DNA from: Gloeothece verrucosa PCC 7822
Lineage (GTDB): Bacteria > Cyanobacteriota > Cyanobacteriia > Cyanobacteriales > Microcystaceae
Direction: 5' to 3'
Length of the DNA stretch: 64,000 nucleotides
Assembly (NCBI RefSeq): GCF_000147335.1
Contig: NC_014501.1
Location: 1,999,501-2,063,500, forward strand
A program made the position numbers and the translations under genes. Positions 26,102 through 35,700 of the stretch are shown here, one piece after another (position 1 is the first letter of the stretch; each line of letters begins with the position of its first letter). A model generated the notes under the pieces. The model had not been told where the DNA came from. It saw only the letters and a program-made list of their open reading frames with translations, and made no database searches.

Positions 26102-26302
26102 ATGGAAAGCAGACAATCTCAAGATTACTACACCGAACAATCTCAACGTAAATACGGAGAATTCGGCACTAAGTTTGAATTTGGTTCTAACCCCAGCGCC
26201 GAATTATGGAATGGCCGTTTAGCCATGCTTGGCTTTTTAGGCGCATTAATTATCGAATTAACAACCGGACAAGGATTTTTCCACTGGCTCGGCTTATTCT
26301 AG
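26102..26302 (+). CDS. high-light-inducible protein (Hlip, one-helix CAB-like)
   Basis: 66 residues from the ATG at 26102; an in-frame TTG six nt earlier is unnecessary. A polar N-terminus rich in Gln and Tyr is followed by the single chlorophyll-binding helix [20 protein letters not shown] with the ExxNGRxAM signature, and a short tail ending HWLGLF. Hlips bind chlorophyll and carotenoid, dissipate energy and protect photosystem II assembly intermediates in the thylakoid. It is divergent from the Ycf39-like SDR gene. Confidence 0.93.
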   Translation: MESRQSQDYYTEQSQRKYGEFGTKFEFGSNPSAELWNGRLAMLGFLGALIIELTTGQGFFHWLGLF

Positions 26303-26338
26303 AGCTAACTCTTTTTGAGCAATAATATTAACCAGTAA

Positions 26339-26367
26339 AGAGATGGAAGCTAAAAGTTTTCATCTCT
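26339..26367. terminator. possible bidirectional terminator between Hlip and gltX
   Basis: AGAGATG (26339-26345) pairs with CATCTCT (26361-26367); the loop is A/T-rich. It lies between two convergent genes. Confidence 0.45.
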
Positions 26368-26379
26368 ATATTTATGAGA

Positions 26380-27831
26380 TCATATCATATTTAACGCTTC
26401 TTGTAAACGAAGCTTATCCCATCCTTTTTGATTCAATAATACCCAAGATTGAATCAAATCCGGACCTTGTAATTCTCCCATTAAAGCCGCCCGTAAAGAT
26501 TTCATCACTAACCCTTTTTTGACTTTTTGGGTTTTTGTGACTTGGTTGGTGATGCTTTTAGCTTCTTCTTCACTCAACTTAGGTTGACTGGAGACTGCCT
26601 CAAGAACTTCTGTGATAATCTCTTTTACGCCATCAAGTTTTAATTGAGTGATCGCTTCTTCACTATAATTAACTGACTCTCCAAAAATCAAACGACTTTC
26701 GGCAGGCGCATCACTCAGACGAGTCAAACTCGGTGCAATTAAAGCGGTCAGTTGTTCTAACCAAGGGCGATCAAGATCAAGATCAATTTGATATCCTGCC
26801 TCATTCCAGTAAGGAATTAGGTACTCTAATAATTCCTCTGAGGGCATTTTATGAAGATATTGGCTATTAATCCAATCTAATTTATCCCAATCAAACTTAG
26901 CACCGGCTTTATTGACTCGATCTAAACTAAATAATTTAGCGGCTTCATCAAGGGTAAAAATTTCTTGGGTAGAGTCGGGGGGAGTCCATCCCAACAAAGA
27001 CATATAATTAGCCATCGCTTGGGGAAGAAACCCCATTTTTCTAAAATCATCAATAGAAGTTACCCCATCGCGTTTACTCAGTTTGCGCCCTTCGTGGTTG
27101 AGAATCAGGGGAGTGTGAGCAAATTCTGGCACTGTTGCGCCTAATGCTTCATACAAGAGAATTTGTTTAGCGGTATTGGCGATGTGATCTTCTCCTCGGA
27201 TGACATGAGTGATGTTCATATCAATATCATCCACCACCACCGCTAAATTATAGAGGGGTTGTCCAAACGCTTCCGAGTCAGTGTCAGGGGTACGGGCCAC
27301 GACCATATCACCCCCGAGGTCGGTTCCTTTCCAGACGACTTTACCCCGAATGTGGTCATTCCAAACAATTTCTCGATCATCATCGATTTTGAAACGAATG
27401 ACAGGTTTTCTTCCTTCTGCTTCAAAGGCGGCTTGTTGGTCTTGAGTTAGGTTACGATGACGGTTATCATAACGAGGGGGTAAACCCTTAGCTTTTTGAA
27501 CTTCCCGCATTTGTTCTAATTCTTCGGGAGTGCAATAGCAACGGTAAGCTAACCCCTTATCGAGTAGAGTTTGGATCGCTTGACGATAGTGATCTAGCCT
27601 TTCGGTTTGAAAAAAGGGGCCTTCATCCCACTTAAGTCCTAGCCAATGGAGTCCGATTTTGATATTGTCGGTATATTCTGGGCGGGACCGTTCTAAATCA
27701 GTATCTTCTATACGTAATATAAATGTACCGTTGTGATGGCGGGCAAATAGCCAGTTAAAAACAGCCGTTCTGGCGGTTCCAATATGTAAGTTGCCGGTTG
27801 GTGATGGTGCGATACGTACTCTAACAGTCAC
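26380..27831 (-). CDS. gltX: glutamyl-tRNA synthetase
   Basis: 483 residues, class I synthetase charging tRNA(Glu) with glutamate; in cyanobacteria the product also feeds tetrapyrrole synthesis. The HIGH-type motif is [13 protein letters not shown] (about 8-20) and the KMSKS-type motif is KLSKRDG (about 252-258). Insertions and length fit bacterial GluRS. Zinc-type cysteines are visible in YRCYCTPEE. Convergent with the Hlip gene, monocistronic. Confidence 0.98.
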   Translation of the reverse strand: MTVRVRIAPSPTGNLHIGTARTAVFNWLFARHHNGTFILRIEDTDLERSRPEYTDNIKIGLHWLGLKWDEGPFFQTERLDHYRQAIQTLLDKGLAYRCYCTPEELEQMREVQKAKGLPPRYDNRHRNLTQDQQAAFEAEGRKPVIRFKIDDDREIVWNDHIRGKVVWKGTDLGGDMVVARTPDTDSEAFGQPLYNLAVVVDDIDMNITHVIRGEDHIANTAKQILLYEALGATVPEFAHTPLILNHEGRKLSKRDGVTSIDDFRKMGFLPQAMANYMSLLGWTPPDSTQEIFTLDEAAKLFSLDRVNKAGAKFDWDKLDWINSQYLHKMPSEELLEYLIPYWNEAGYQIDLDLDRPWLEQLTALIAPSLTRLSDAPAESRLIFGESVNYSEEAITQLKLDGVKEIITEVLEAVSSQPKLSEEEAKSITNQVTKTQKVKKGLVMKSLRAALMGELQGPDLIQSWVLLNQKGWDKLRLQEALNMI

Positions 27832-28119
27832 AGATTACCCCTGTCGCGCTTATCTATAAGTTTTTATGGTGCAATTCTTTATTGTAACTTAGCTGTTTTC
27901 TCTAGCCGTTATATTGGCTTAAGGGCCGATTAAAATACGGCCATTCTTCCACCAGTTTACACTTTTGGGCAGGGGTTTTAGCTGGATTCCCCATTAGTGC
28001 GATCGCCCATGTGTCGCAAGTTTGCCGGTTTTAGCTGTCTTGCCAAATTGGTAATTAGGGCTTGCTGAATCAATCTAAAACCTTAAATTAGATGTTTCCT
28101 AAACTTTTCTCGCTAAATT

Positions 28120-28314
28120 TTATTCTAATTCGAGTGTTTCTTCTTCGATTAGGATTTGATCAATTTGTTCATCCGTTATCCCTAACTCTTTTTTAGCAAA
28201 TACTCGTCTAGCTTTTTTATCTAAAATTGTAATAATATTAGTTTTATCTTGTTTAATGAGTTCTAAATCTTGCTTTTGTAGCAAAATCATGTAGTAACGG
28301 GATACTTCCATCAT
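28120..28314 (-). CDS. small protein downstream of methyltransferase, unrecognised
   Basis: 64 residues, charged and helical (MMEVSRYYMILLQKQ...TDEQIDQILIEEE), with no family I know. It starts 47 nt after the methyltransferase stop on the same strand. The frame stays open for another 15 or so codons upstream and an AGGAG lies there, but no in-frame start codon is present, so the N-terminus may be lost. It might be a partner of the methyltransferase or a remnant. Confidence 0.45.
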   Translation of the reverse strand: MMEVSRYYMILLQKQDLELIKQDKTNIITILDKKARRVFAKKELGITDEQIDQILIEEETLELE

Positions 28315-28361
28315 ACGATAAGCATATTGAAAAGCACTTCTAGTAAATTCTCCTGTTGTTA

Positions 28362-29348
28362 CTATTTAACGGAAATATCTTGATCCGCTTCTAAAGGCAT
28401 AACTAGAGAATTAGCCGCTTGTTCAAATCGGTATTGCGACGCTTTCAAATATTCTTCATTAATATCAATAGCCAACCAATGTCTTTTTAAATCTTCGGCT
28501 ACTCTCCCCGTCACATTAGAGCCACAAAAGGGATCTAAAACTAAATCTCCTGGTTCAGTACATAAATTAATGATAAATTCAGGTAGCGCTTGAGGAAATC
28601 TGGCGGGATGAGGTTTTAATCCTTCTTCTTTGCATCTTCTTTGATAGTAATCATTAGATGCAGTATTAGAAGCAGAAATGACATTAACCGGTTGAGCTAA
28701 ATCATTAGACAAAAGCCAATCAAATGTAGCCAAAACCGGACTACCTATCGCAGTAGCGACAGCACTTTCTTGTGCATCAATAATATTAGGAGGAATAGCA
28801 CCGCCTCGATTTTTTTGAAATTTCCTGGAAATATCATGTCCGGAAGGGCGTAATTTGGCATCATAGCCATTTTTTAAAAAATTTTCCATCGCCTTGCTAT
28901 AAGGCCGCAAAACATTTTTGTTACAAGCTTTGGGATGAGGATCTTTAGATAACCACCAGATAGTATTGACAGCATCCTTAACTCGTTCTCGCCTAACTGT
29001 AACCCACTCTGCCGGTGTGGGTAATTTAGCTGGATTATACCAATATAATTCTTGGGCTAAATAAAATCCTAAGCCTCCTTCAATACGAGGTTTACACAGG
29101 TGCATCACTAGCTCAAAATGATAAAGAGATCGAACAGGATATCCTTTAACCCAACTTCCACCAATATCAATAACAAGAGAACCATTAGGTTTTAGAATTC
29201 GATAAAATTGTTGAGCAAAAGTTTCAAACCATTGGACATATTGATCGGCATTCACATTGCCATATTCTTTCTTTCTTAATAAGGCAAAAGGCGGTGAAGT
29301 ACAAATTAAATCAATAGTTTCGTCTGGGACCTCCGACAAAATGGCCAA
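28362..29348 (-). CDS. beta-class N4-cytosine DNA methyltransferase, 5' end frameshifted
   Basis: 328 residues from a TTG at 29346-29348. Motif IV is TSPPF (typical of m4C enzymes) and comes first; motif I (DPFCGSNVTG) comes late, which is the beta order. Runs such as PPFALLRKKEYGN, KDAVNTIWW, RPSGHDI and HPARFP match the M.PvuII group; cyanobacterial members include solitary GGCC methylases. No nuclease gene is adjacent. The proper N-terminus lies upstream in another frame: an ATG at 29410-29412 reads MKLKCLPFYETIG and would join at GDSLAILSEVP if the G6 run at 29371-29376 had five or eight G. As written the gene is shifted. Confidence 0.85.
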   Translation of the reverse strand: MAILSEVPDETIDLICTSPPFALLRKKEYGNVNADQYVQWFETFAQQFYRILKPNGSLVIDIGGSWVKGYPVRSLYHFELVMHLCKPRIEGGLGFYLAQELYWYNPAKLPTPAEWVTVRRERVKDAVNTIWWLSKDPHPKACNKNVLRPYSKAMENFLKNGYDAKLRPSGHDISRKFQKNRGGAIPPNIIDAQESAVATAIGSPVLATFDWLLSNDLAQPVNVISASNTASNDYYQRRCKEEGLKPHPARFPQALPEFIINLCTEPGDLVLDPFCGSNVTGRVAEDLKRHWLAIDINEEYLKASQYRFEQAANSLVMPLEADQDISVK

Positions 29349-29370
29349 ACTATCACCAAGATAAGCCGCA

Positions 29371-29376
29371 CCCCCC
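29371..29376 (-). other. G6 homopolymer causing frameshift in methyltransferase gene
   Basis: Six C on the plus strand (six G in the sense of the gene). The upstream frame stops at TGA shortly after the run; the conserved catalytic frame is met by a TAG just before it. One fewer or two more G would restore a single frame from 29412 to 28362. Confidence 0.85.
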
Positions 29377-29412
29377 TATCGTTTCATAAAAAGGCAGACA
29401 CTTTAGCTTCAT

Positions 29413-29734
29413 CTAACAAGGCTCAGAAATTCCCACAAAAATCATACCCATGTACTAGAATATCATTAGCAAGGCTTATTGAAATCCTAATTTTCTATCC
29501 CGATCTGTTTCTTTAGAGAGAATTATGATTAAGGGTTCTCGGGAGACTATATTTTTCGGCTGCGATCGGTTATCCTGTCACAGAGGACACTATACGCACG
29601 GGATCGCCAAACTATAAGATAAAAAGGATGAGGAATCATGTAGTTTTACCAGTTTAACCCCCAACTCACCTGACCTAACTATCACTCACACCCTAACAAC
29701 TAACCTAAATCTTACCAAAAACAAGCAACGATAA
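29413..29734. other. intergenic region upstream of ols
   Basis: This should hold the promoters of both the methyltransferase and the divergent ols gene. A/T-rich boxes such as TATAAG near 29615 are possible -10 elements, but I see no clear paired -35. No coding frame or strong hairpin. Confidence 0.4.
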
Positions 29735-32700
29735 ATGAAGCGGAACTTCTCCAACTTTGTTGACTTATTAAACCATCAAGCCGAAGCGCAGTCTGACAAA
29801 ACAATATTTACCTTTCTCGGGGATGGGGAAAGCGAAACCCTTAGTCTAACCTATCAGCAGTTAGACCAACAGGCTAGGGCGATCGCAGTGCAGCTTCAGT
29901 CACTACAAGCGGCTGGAGAACGGGCATTATTACTCTATCAACCGGGGTTGGAATTTATTTCTGCCTTCTTTGGTTGTTTATATGGAGGAGTGATCCCAGT
30001 TCCCGCTTATCCCCCCCGCGCTAACCGTTCTATAGAACGCCTACAAGCTATAGTCTCAGATGCCGAGGCAAAATTTGCCCTCACGACACAAGGCATTGTC
30101 AGTACCATTGAAGGAAAATTAACTCAGTCGCAAATCTCTACAGAAGCCATTCAATGTGTTACAACCGATAACCTCGAACTATCTTTATCGAACCAGTGGC
30201 GAAGACCGAACTTAAAACCTGACCAACTCGCCTTTTTACAATACACCAGTGGGTCAACCGGCAACCCTAAAGGGGTTATGGTTAGTCATGGGAATTTGAT
30301 GCACAATGCCGCCCTAATTAATGGATATTTCCGAGATACCCCCTCTAGCCGGGGCGCGTCCTGGTTGCCGCCTTATCATGATATGGGACTTATTGGGGGC
30401 ATTCTTCAACCCATTTATGCTGATGTTTATGTGGTGTTGATGCCGCCGGTTACCTTTTTACAACGTCCCTTGCGCTGGTTAGAAGTCATTTCCCGCTATC
30501 GCATCACCACCAGTGGGGCCCCGAATTTTGCTTATGAATTGTGCGCCACACAAATTACACCAGAACAACGGGAAAATTTAGATTTAAGTTGTTGGGAATT
30601 AGCTTTTAGCGGCGCTGAACCGGTTCGCGCCCAAACCTTAGCCCAGTTTGCTGAAGCCTTTGCCCCCTGCGGCTTCCGAAAAGAGGCTTTTTATCCCTGT
30701 TATGGGATGGCAGAAACCACTTTAATTGTTAGCGGCGGAACCCGGGGCGTTTATCCGCTTTTAAAAGATTTTGATGCTAAAGGAATTGAAAAAAATCAAG
30801 TCATTCCCTCCTCACCTCTAGAACCTAATAATCTTACTTTGGTCAGTTGCGGAAAAATTAGCGGCGGGCAAAAAGTAATTATTGTTAATCCTGACACCTT
30901 AAAACAGTGCGATAATTATCAAATAGGAGAAATTTGGGTTAATAGTGAGAGTGTCGCTAAAGGTTATTGGAAGCGTCCCCAACTCACAGAAGCTATTTTT
31001 AATGCCTATACAGCCGATACTCAAGAAGGTCCCTTTTTACGCACCGGAGATTTAGGATTTTTAGAAGATGGGGAATTATTTGTTACGGGCCGTTTAAAAG
31101 ATTTAATTATTATTCGCGGCAGAAATCATTATCCTCAAGATATCGAAATGACCGCCGAAAAAAGTCATCCAGCTTTACGAGAAAGTTGTGGGGCGGCTTT
31201 TTCGGTAGAAGTAGGCGAAGAAGAACGTTTAGTCATTACTTACGAAGTCAAACGCAGTTATATTCGTAAGTTAAATGTCGAAGAAGTCACCAGCGCCATT
31301 CGTAAAGCGGTCACCCAAACCCATGAATTACAACCCTATGCCATTGTTTTATTAAAAACCGGCAGCATCCCGAAAACCTCTAGCGGCAAAATTCAACGTC
31401 ATGCTTGCAAAGCTGAGTTTCTCGAAGGGAGTTTAAATAGTGTGGGTCAATGGTCAGCCGCACAAACGTTACCTAAAACCTCAAAACAGTTGTTAGAGGT
31501 TAACTCTCGTAAAAAACGAGGGCACATAATTAAATCTAACCCTCAACAAGAAATTATTGAAAACTGGTTAGTGACCAATATTGCCCAACGTTTAGGCCTA
31601 TCCCCGACGGAAATTGAAATCACAGAACCTTTTGCTAGTTATGGGTTAGACTCAGTTCAAGCTGTGCGTATTACCGCCGAGTTAGAAGACTGGTTAAAGG
31701 TGAAATTATCCCCCACCCTAGCTTATGATCACCCAACGGTTGAAAGCCTAGCTAAATATTTAGCCTCTGGGACTGTAGAGACTACCCTGGCCACCTCAAA
31801 ACCTCTCAAAACCTCTTCATCAGTGGCTATTATCGGTATGAGTTGCCGCTTGCCGGGGGCCAATAGTCCTGATGAGTTTTGGCAACTTTTGCGGCAGGGA
31901 AAAGACCAAATTACCCAAGTTAACGCACGTTGGGATAGAGATGATTGGGGCGGCTACCTTAAAGGCGTGGATCTTTTTGATGCTCAATTTTTTGGCATTT
32001 CTCCCCGAGAAGCCCAAGAAATGGACCCTCAACAACGGTTATTATTAGAAGTAAGTTGGGAAGCCCTGGAAAAAGCCGCTTTAGCCGCCAATCAATTAGC
32101 CGGGAGCAATACAGGAGTATTTATCGGCATCAGTAGTCATGATTATTCCCAAATACGCCTCAAAAATGCCTTAGAACCTAGTGCCTATGCCGGTACCGGG
32201 AACGCCGCTAGTATCGCCGCTAACCGTCTCTCTTATCTGTATGATTTTCGCGGCCCTTCGTTAACGGTCGATACCGCTTGTTCGTCGTCTTTAGTGGCTA
32301 TTCATTTAGCGATAAAAAGTCTCCAAAGCGGCGAATGTCAAATGGCCCTCGCCGGTGGGGTAAATATCTTGTTATCCCCTGAGTTAAGCGAAACCTTTAC
32401 CCAAGCCGGGATGATGGCCCCTGATGGACGTTGTAAAACCTTTGATGAGAGTGCAGATGGCTATGTGCGCGGGGAAGGTTGCGGCGTAATTGTCTTAAAA
32501 TCTCTAGAAGATGCCATCCGAGACGGTGATCCCATCTTAGGGGTTATTCACGGTTCCGCCATCAACCAAGATGGACGCAGTAACGGCTTAACGGCACCCA
32601 ATGGTATAGCACAACAAGGGGTCATCCGTCAAGCCTTAATGAATGCGGGCATGAGTGCGGCTGATATTAGTTATGTGGAAACTCATGGCACCGGCACCGC

Positions 32701-35700
32701 TTTAGGGGACCCCATCGAAGTGAATTCCCTAAAATCCGTTTTAATGGAAGGCAGAAGCGAAAAACACCCCCTCTGGTTAGGTTCTGTTAAAACCAATATA
32801 GGACATTTAGAAGCCGCCGCCGGTATCGCCGGATTAATTAAAGTTCTCCTCTGTTTACAACATCAAGAAATTCCTCCCCATCTTCATTTATATCGCCTCA
32901 ATTCTCACATTAATTTAGACGATAGCCCCATTTCTATTCCCACTCAATTAACCCCTTGGAAGCCTGAAAATAGACCGCGTTTAGCTGGTGTTAGTTCTTT
33001 TGGGTTTGGCGGCACAAATGCCCATATTATTGTCGGGGAATATCAAAACCTCTCCCCGACTAAGAGAGGACAGGTAGAAGAACTAGAACGTCCCTTACAT
33101 ATTCTGACGTTAGCGGCTAAACGAGAAAAAGATTTATCTTCTTTAGTGAAGTCTTATCAACACTATTTAACCGCTTTTCCCTCTGCCTCATTAGAAGATA
33201 TTTGTTTTACGGCCAATAACGGACGAACACAATTTAAAAACCGTTTAGCTATTATTGCCCAATCTCGAGAACAATTAGCCGAAAAATTGAGTCGGGGTGA
33301 ATTCATTACCCCACAAATAGCCCAAAAACTGAATCCCAAAATAGCCTTTTTATTTACTGGACAAGGGTCGCAATATATCGGCATGGGCTATCAATTATAT
33401 CAAACTCAGCCCACTTTCCGAGCCGCCCTCAATACTTGTGCTGATCTCCTAGAACCCTATTTAGAATATCCCTTACTAGAGGTTTTATATCCTCAAGAAA
33501 ATTCAAATTTAGCCCATTATCTAGACCAAACCGCTTATACTCAACCAGCTTTATTTGCCTTAGAATATGCCTTAGCACAACTGTGGCTATCTTGGGGCAT
33601 AGAACCGAGTGTAGTTATGGGTCATAGTGTGGGAGAATATGTCGCCGCTACCCTAGCCGGAGTGTTTAGTTTAGAAGATGGACTGAAATTAATTGCTCAC
33701 CGAGGAAAATTAATGCAATCTTTGCCTCAAAATGGTCAAATGGTGGCCGTTTTGAGTGATGAAGAAACCGTCAAAAAAGCCATTAATTCTCATGATGAAA
33801 AAGTGGTTATTGCCGCGATTAATGGAGAACGGAATTTAGTTATTTCCGGAGAAAATCAAGCCATCATCGAAGTAACAGACCGATTAACCCATCAAGGCAT
33901 CAAAACAAAACCCTTACAAGTTTCTCATGCTTTTCATTCGCCCTTGATGCAACCCATGCTAGAAGAATTTGCATCCATAGCGCGAGAAGTGGAATATTCA
34001 TTACCTCAAATTCCCCTAGTTTCTAATGTTAGTGGAAATTTAGCCGCAGAAGCAATTGCTACCCCCGAATATTGGGTCAATCATGTTATCAATCCGGTTC
34101 ATTTTTCTCCTAGCATAAAATTGATGGAAAGTAAAGGATATCAAATCTTTTTAGAAATTGGGGCGAAACCAACCCTTTTAGGCATGGGGCGGTCAATCAT
34201 TGAATCAGATAGTTCTGTTAATCATCAAAACGCTTATCTTTGGTTGCCGAGTTTACGCCCAGGACAATCAGATTGGCAACAAATGTTAACAAGTTTAGCG
34301 CAATTATATGTACAAGGAATTAACATAGATTGGGCAGGATTTGAGGCAGACTATCAGCGTCAACGAATGGGAGGACTGCCGACTTATCCCTTCGAACGTC
34401 AACGGTATTGGTTAAAGCCAGAATTAGAAATTCACACAGGGACAAAACGCCTTACGACAGAACAAGTTTCGCCCCCGAATCAAGATTGGTTGTATCAAGT
34501 GGTCTGGGAAGCTAAACCCATAAACCCTCATCAATTATCAAATCAAAAAACCTCAACTTGGTTAATCTTTGGTGACCAACAAGGATTAGCAAAAACTGTA
34601 GCCGAACAGTTAGAAAAATTGGGGAAAACCTCGCTATTAGTTCAGTCAGACAAAGGCGATAAAAATGGCAATCATAAGACCCTTAACCCCACCGAAAAAA
34701 ACGACTTTCAGCGTCTTTTAACTCCCTTTAAGACTAGCGGAGAATCTCTAGAAGGGATCATCTATCTTTGGAGTCTTGAAGAGGACGAGATAAGCAAGTC
34801 AAACCCGCAAAGCATTTTATATCTGTTACAGACGTTGTATGAACAAAACCTGTCATCTCGGTTGTGGATAGCAACCCGAGGTATTCAACCGGTAACAACA
34901 GAAGACCTAGCCGCCCCTCATATACCCTTACAGGGGATGTTATGGGGGTTAGGTAAAGTGATCGCCCTAGAATATTCAGACTATTGGGGGGGCCTAATAG
35001 ATATAGGGACTCAACCCCATACAGATGAAGCAAAATTATTATTATCGGCCATTATTAATCCCGATGGAGAACAATATTTAGCTTTTCGAGACGGACAACG
35101 CTATGTGGCTAGAATAGATAAAGCCGAAATAAAGCCGAAAAAATTCTCTATTGATGAAAATGGCAGTTATTTAATTACAGGGGGGTTAGGCGCTGTCGGG
35201 TTAAAAGTAGCCCAGTGGTTAGCCAAAGCGGGGGCTAAACATTTAATCTTGATGGGGAGAAGTCACCCCACAGCTAACGCCCAAGAAACGATCAAACATC
35301 TGGAAAAACAAGGCATTGAAATTATCATCGCCCAAGCAGATGTGACTCGACAAGAGGATATAGACAGGGTATTTAATCAAATTAAAACACCGTTAAAAGG
35401 AATTATTCATGCCGCCGGACTGTTAGATGATGGGATATTACAAGGATTATCTTGGGAAAAATTTAAGAAAGTATTAGCCCCCAAAGTCGAAGGAACCTGG
35501 AACCTACATAAAGCCAGTTTAAATCATCCCTTAGATTTCTTTGTCATGTTTTCCTCTGCCGCCTCCTTATTCGGTTCACCCGGACAGGGAAACTATGCCG
35601 CAGCAAACGGGTTTTTAGATGGAATGGCCTATTACCGACAGTCTCAAGGACTACCCGCATTAACGGTTAACTGGGGTGCCTTATCAGGAGGAATGGCAAA

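Noticed and set aside
28050..28085. AGGGCTTGCTGAATC, resembling an insertion-sequence end
   Set aside because: No matching inverted end or transposase fragment is seen nearby, so chance similarity cannot be excluded.
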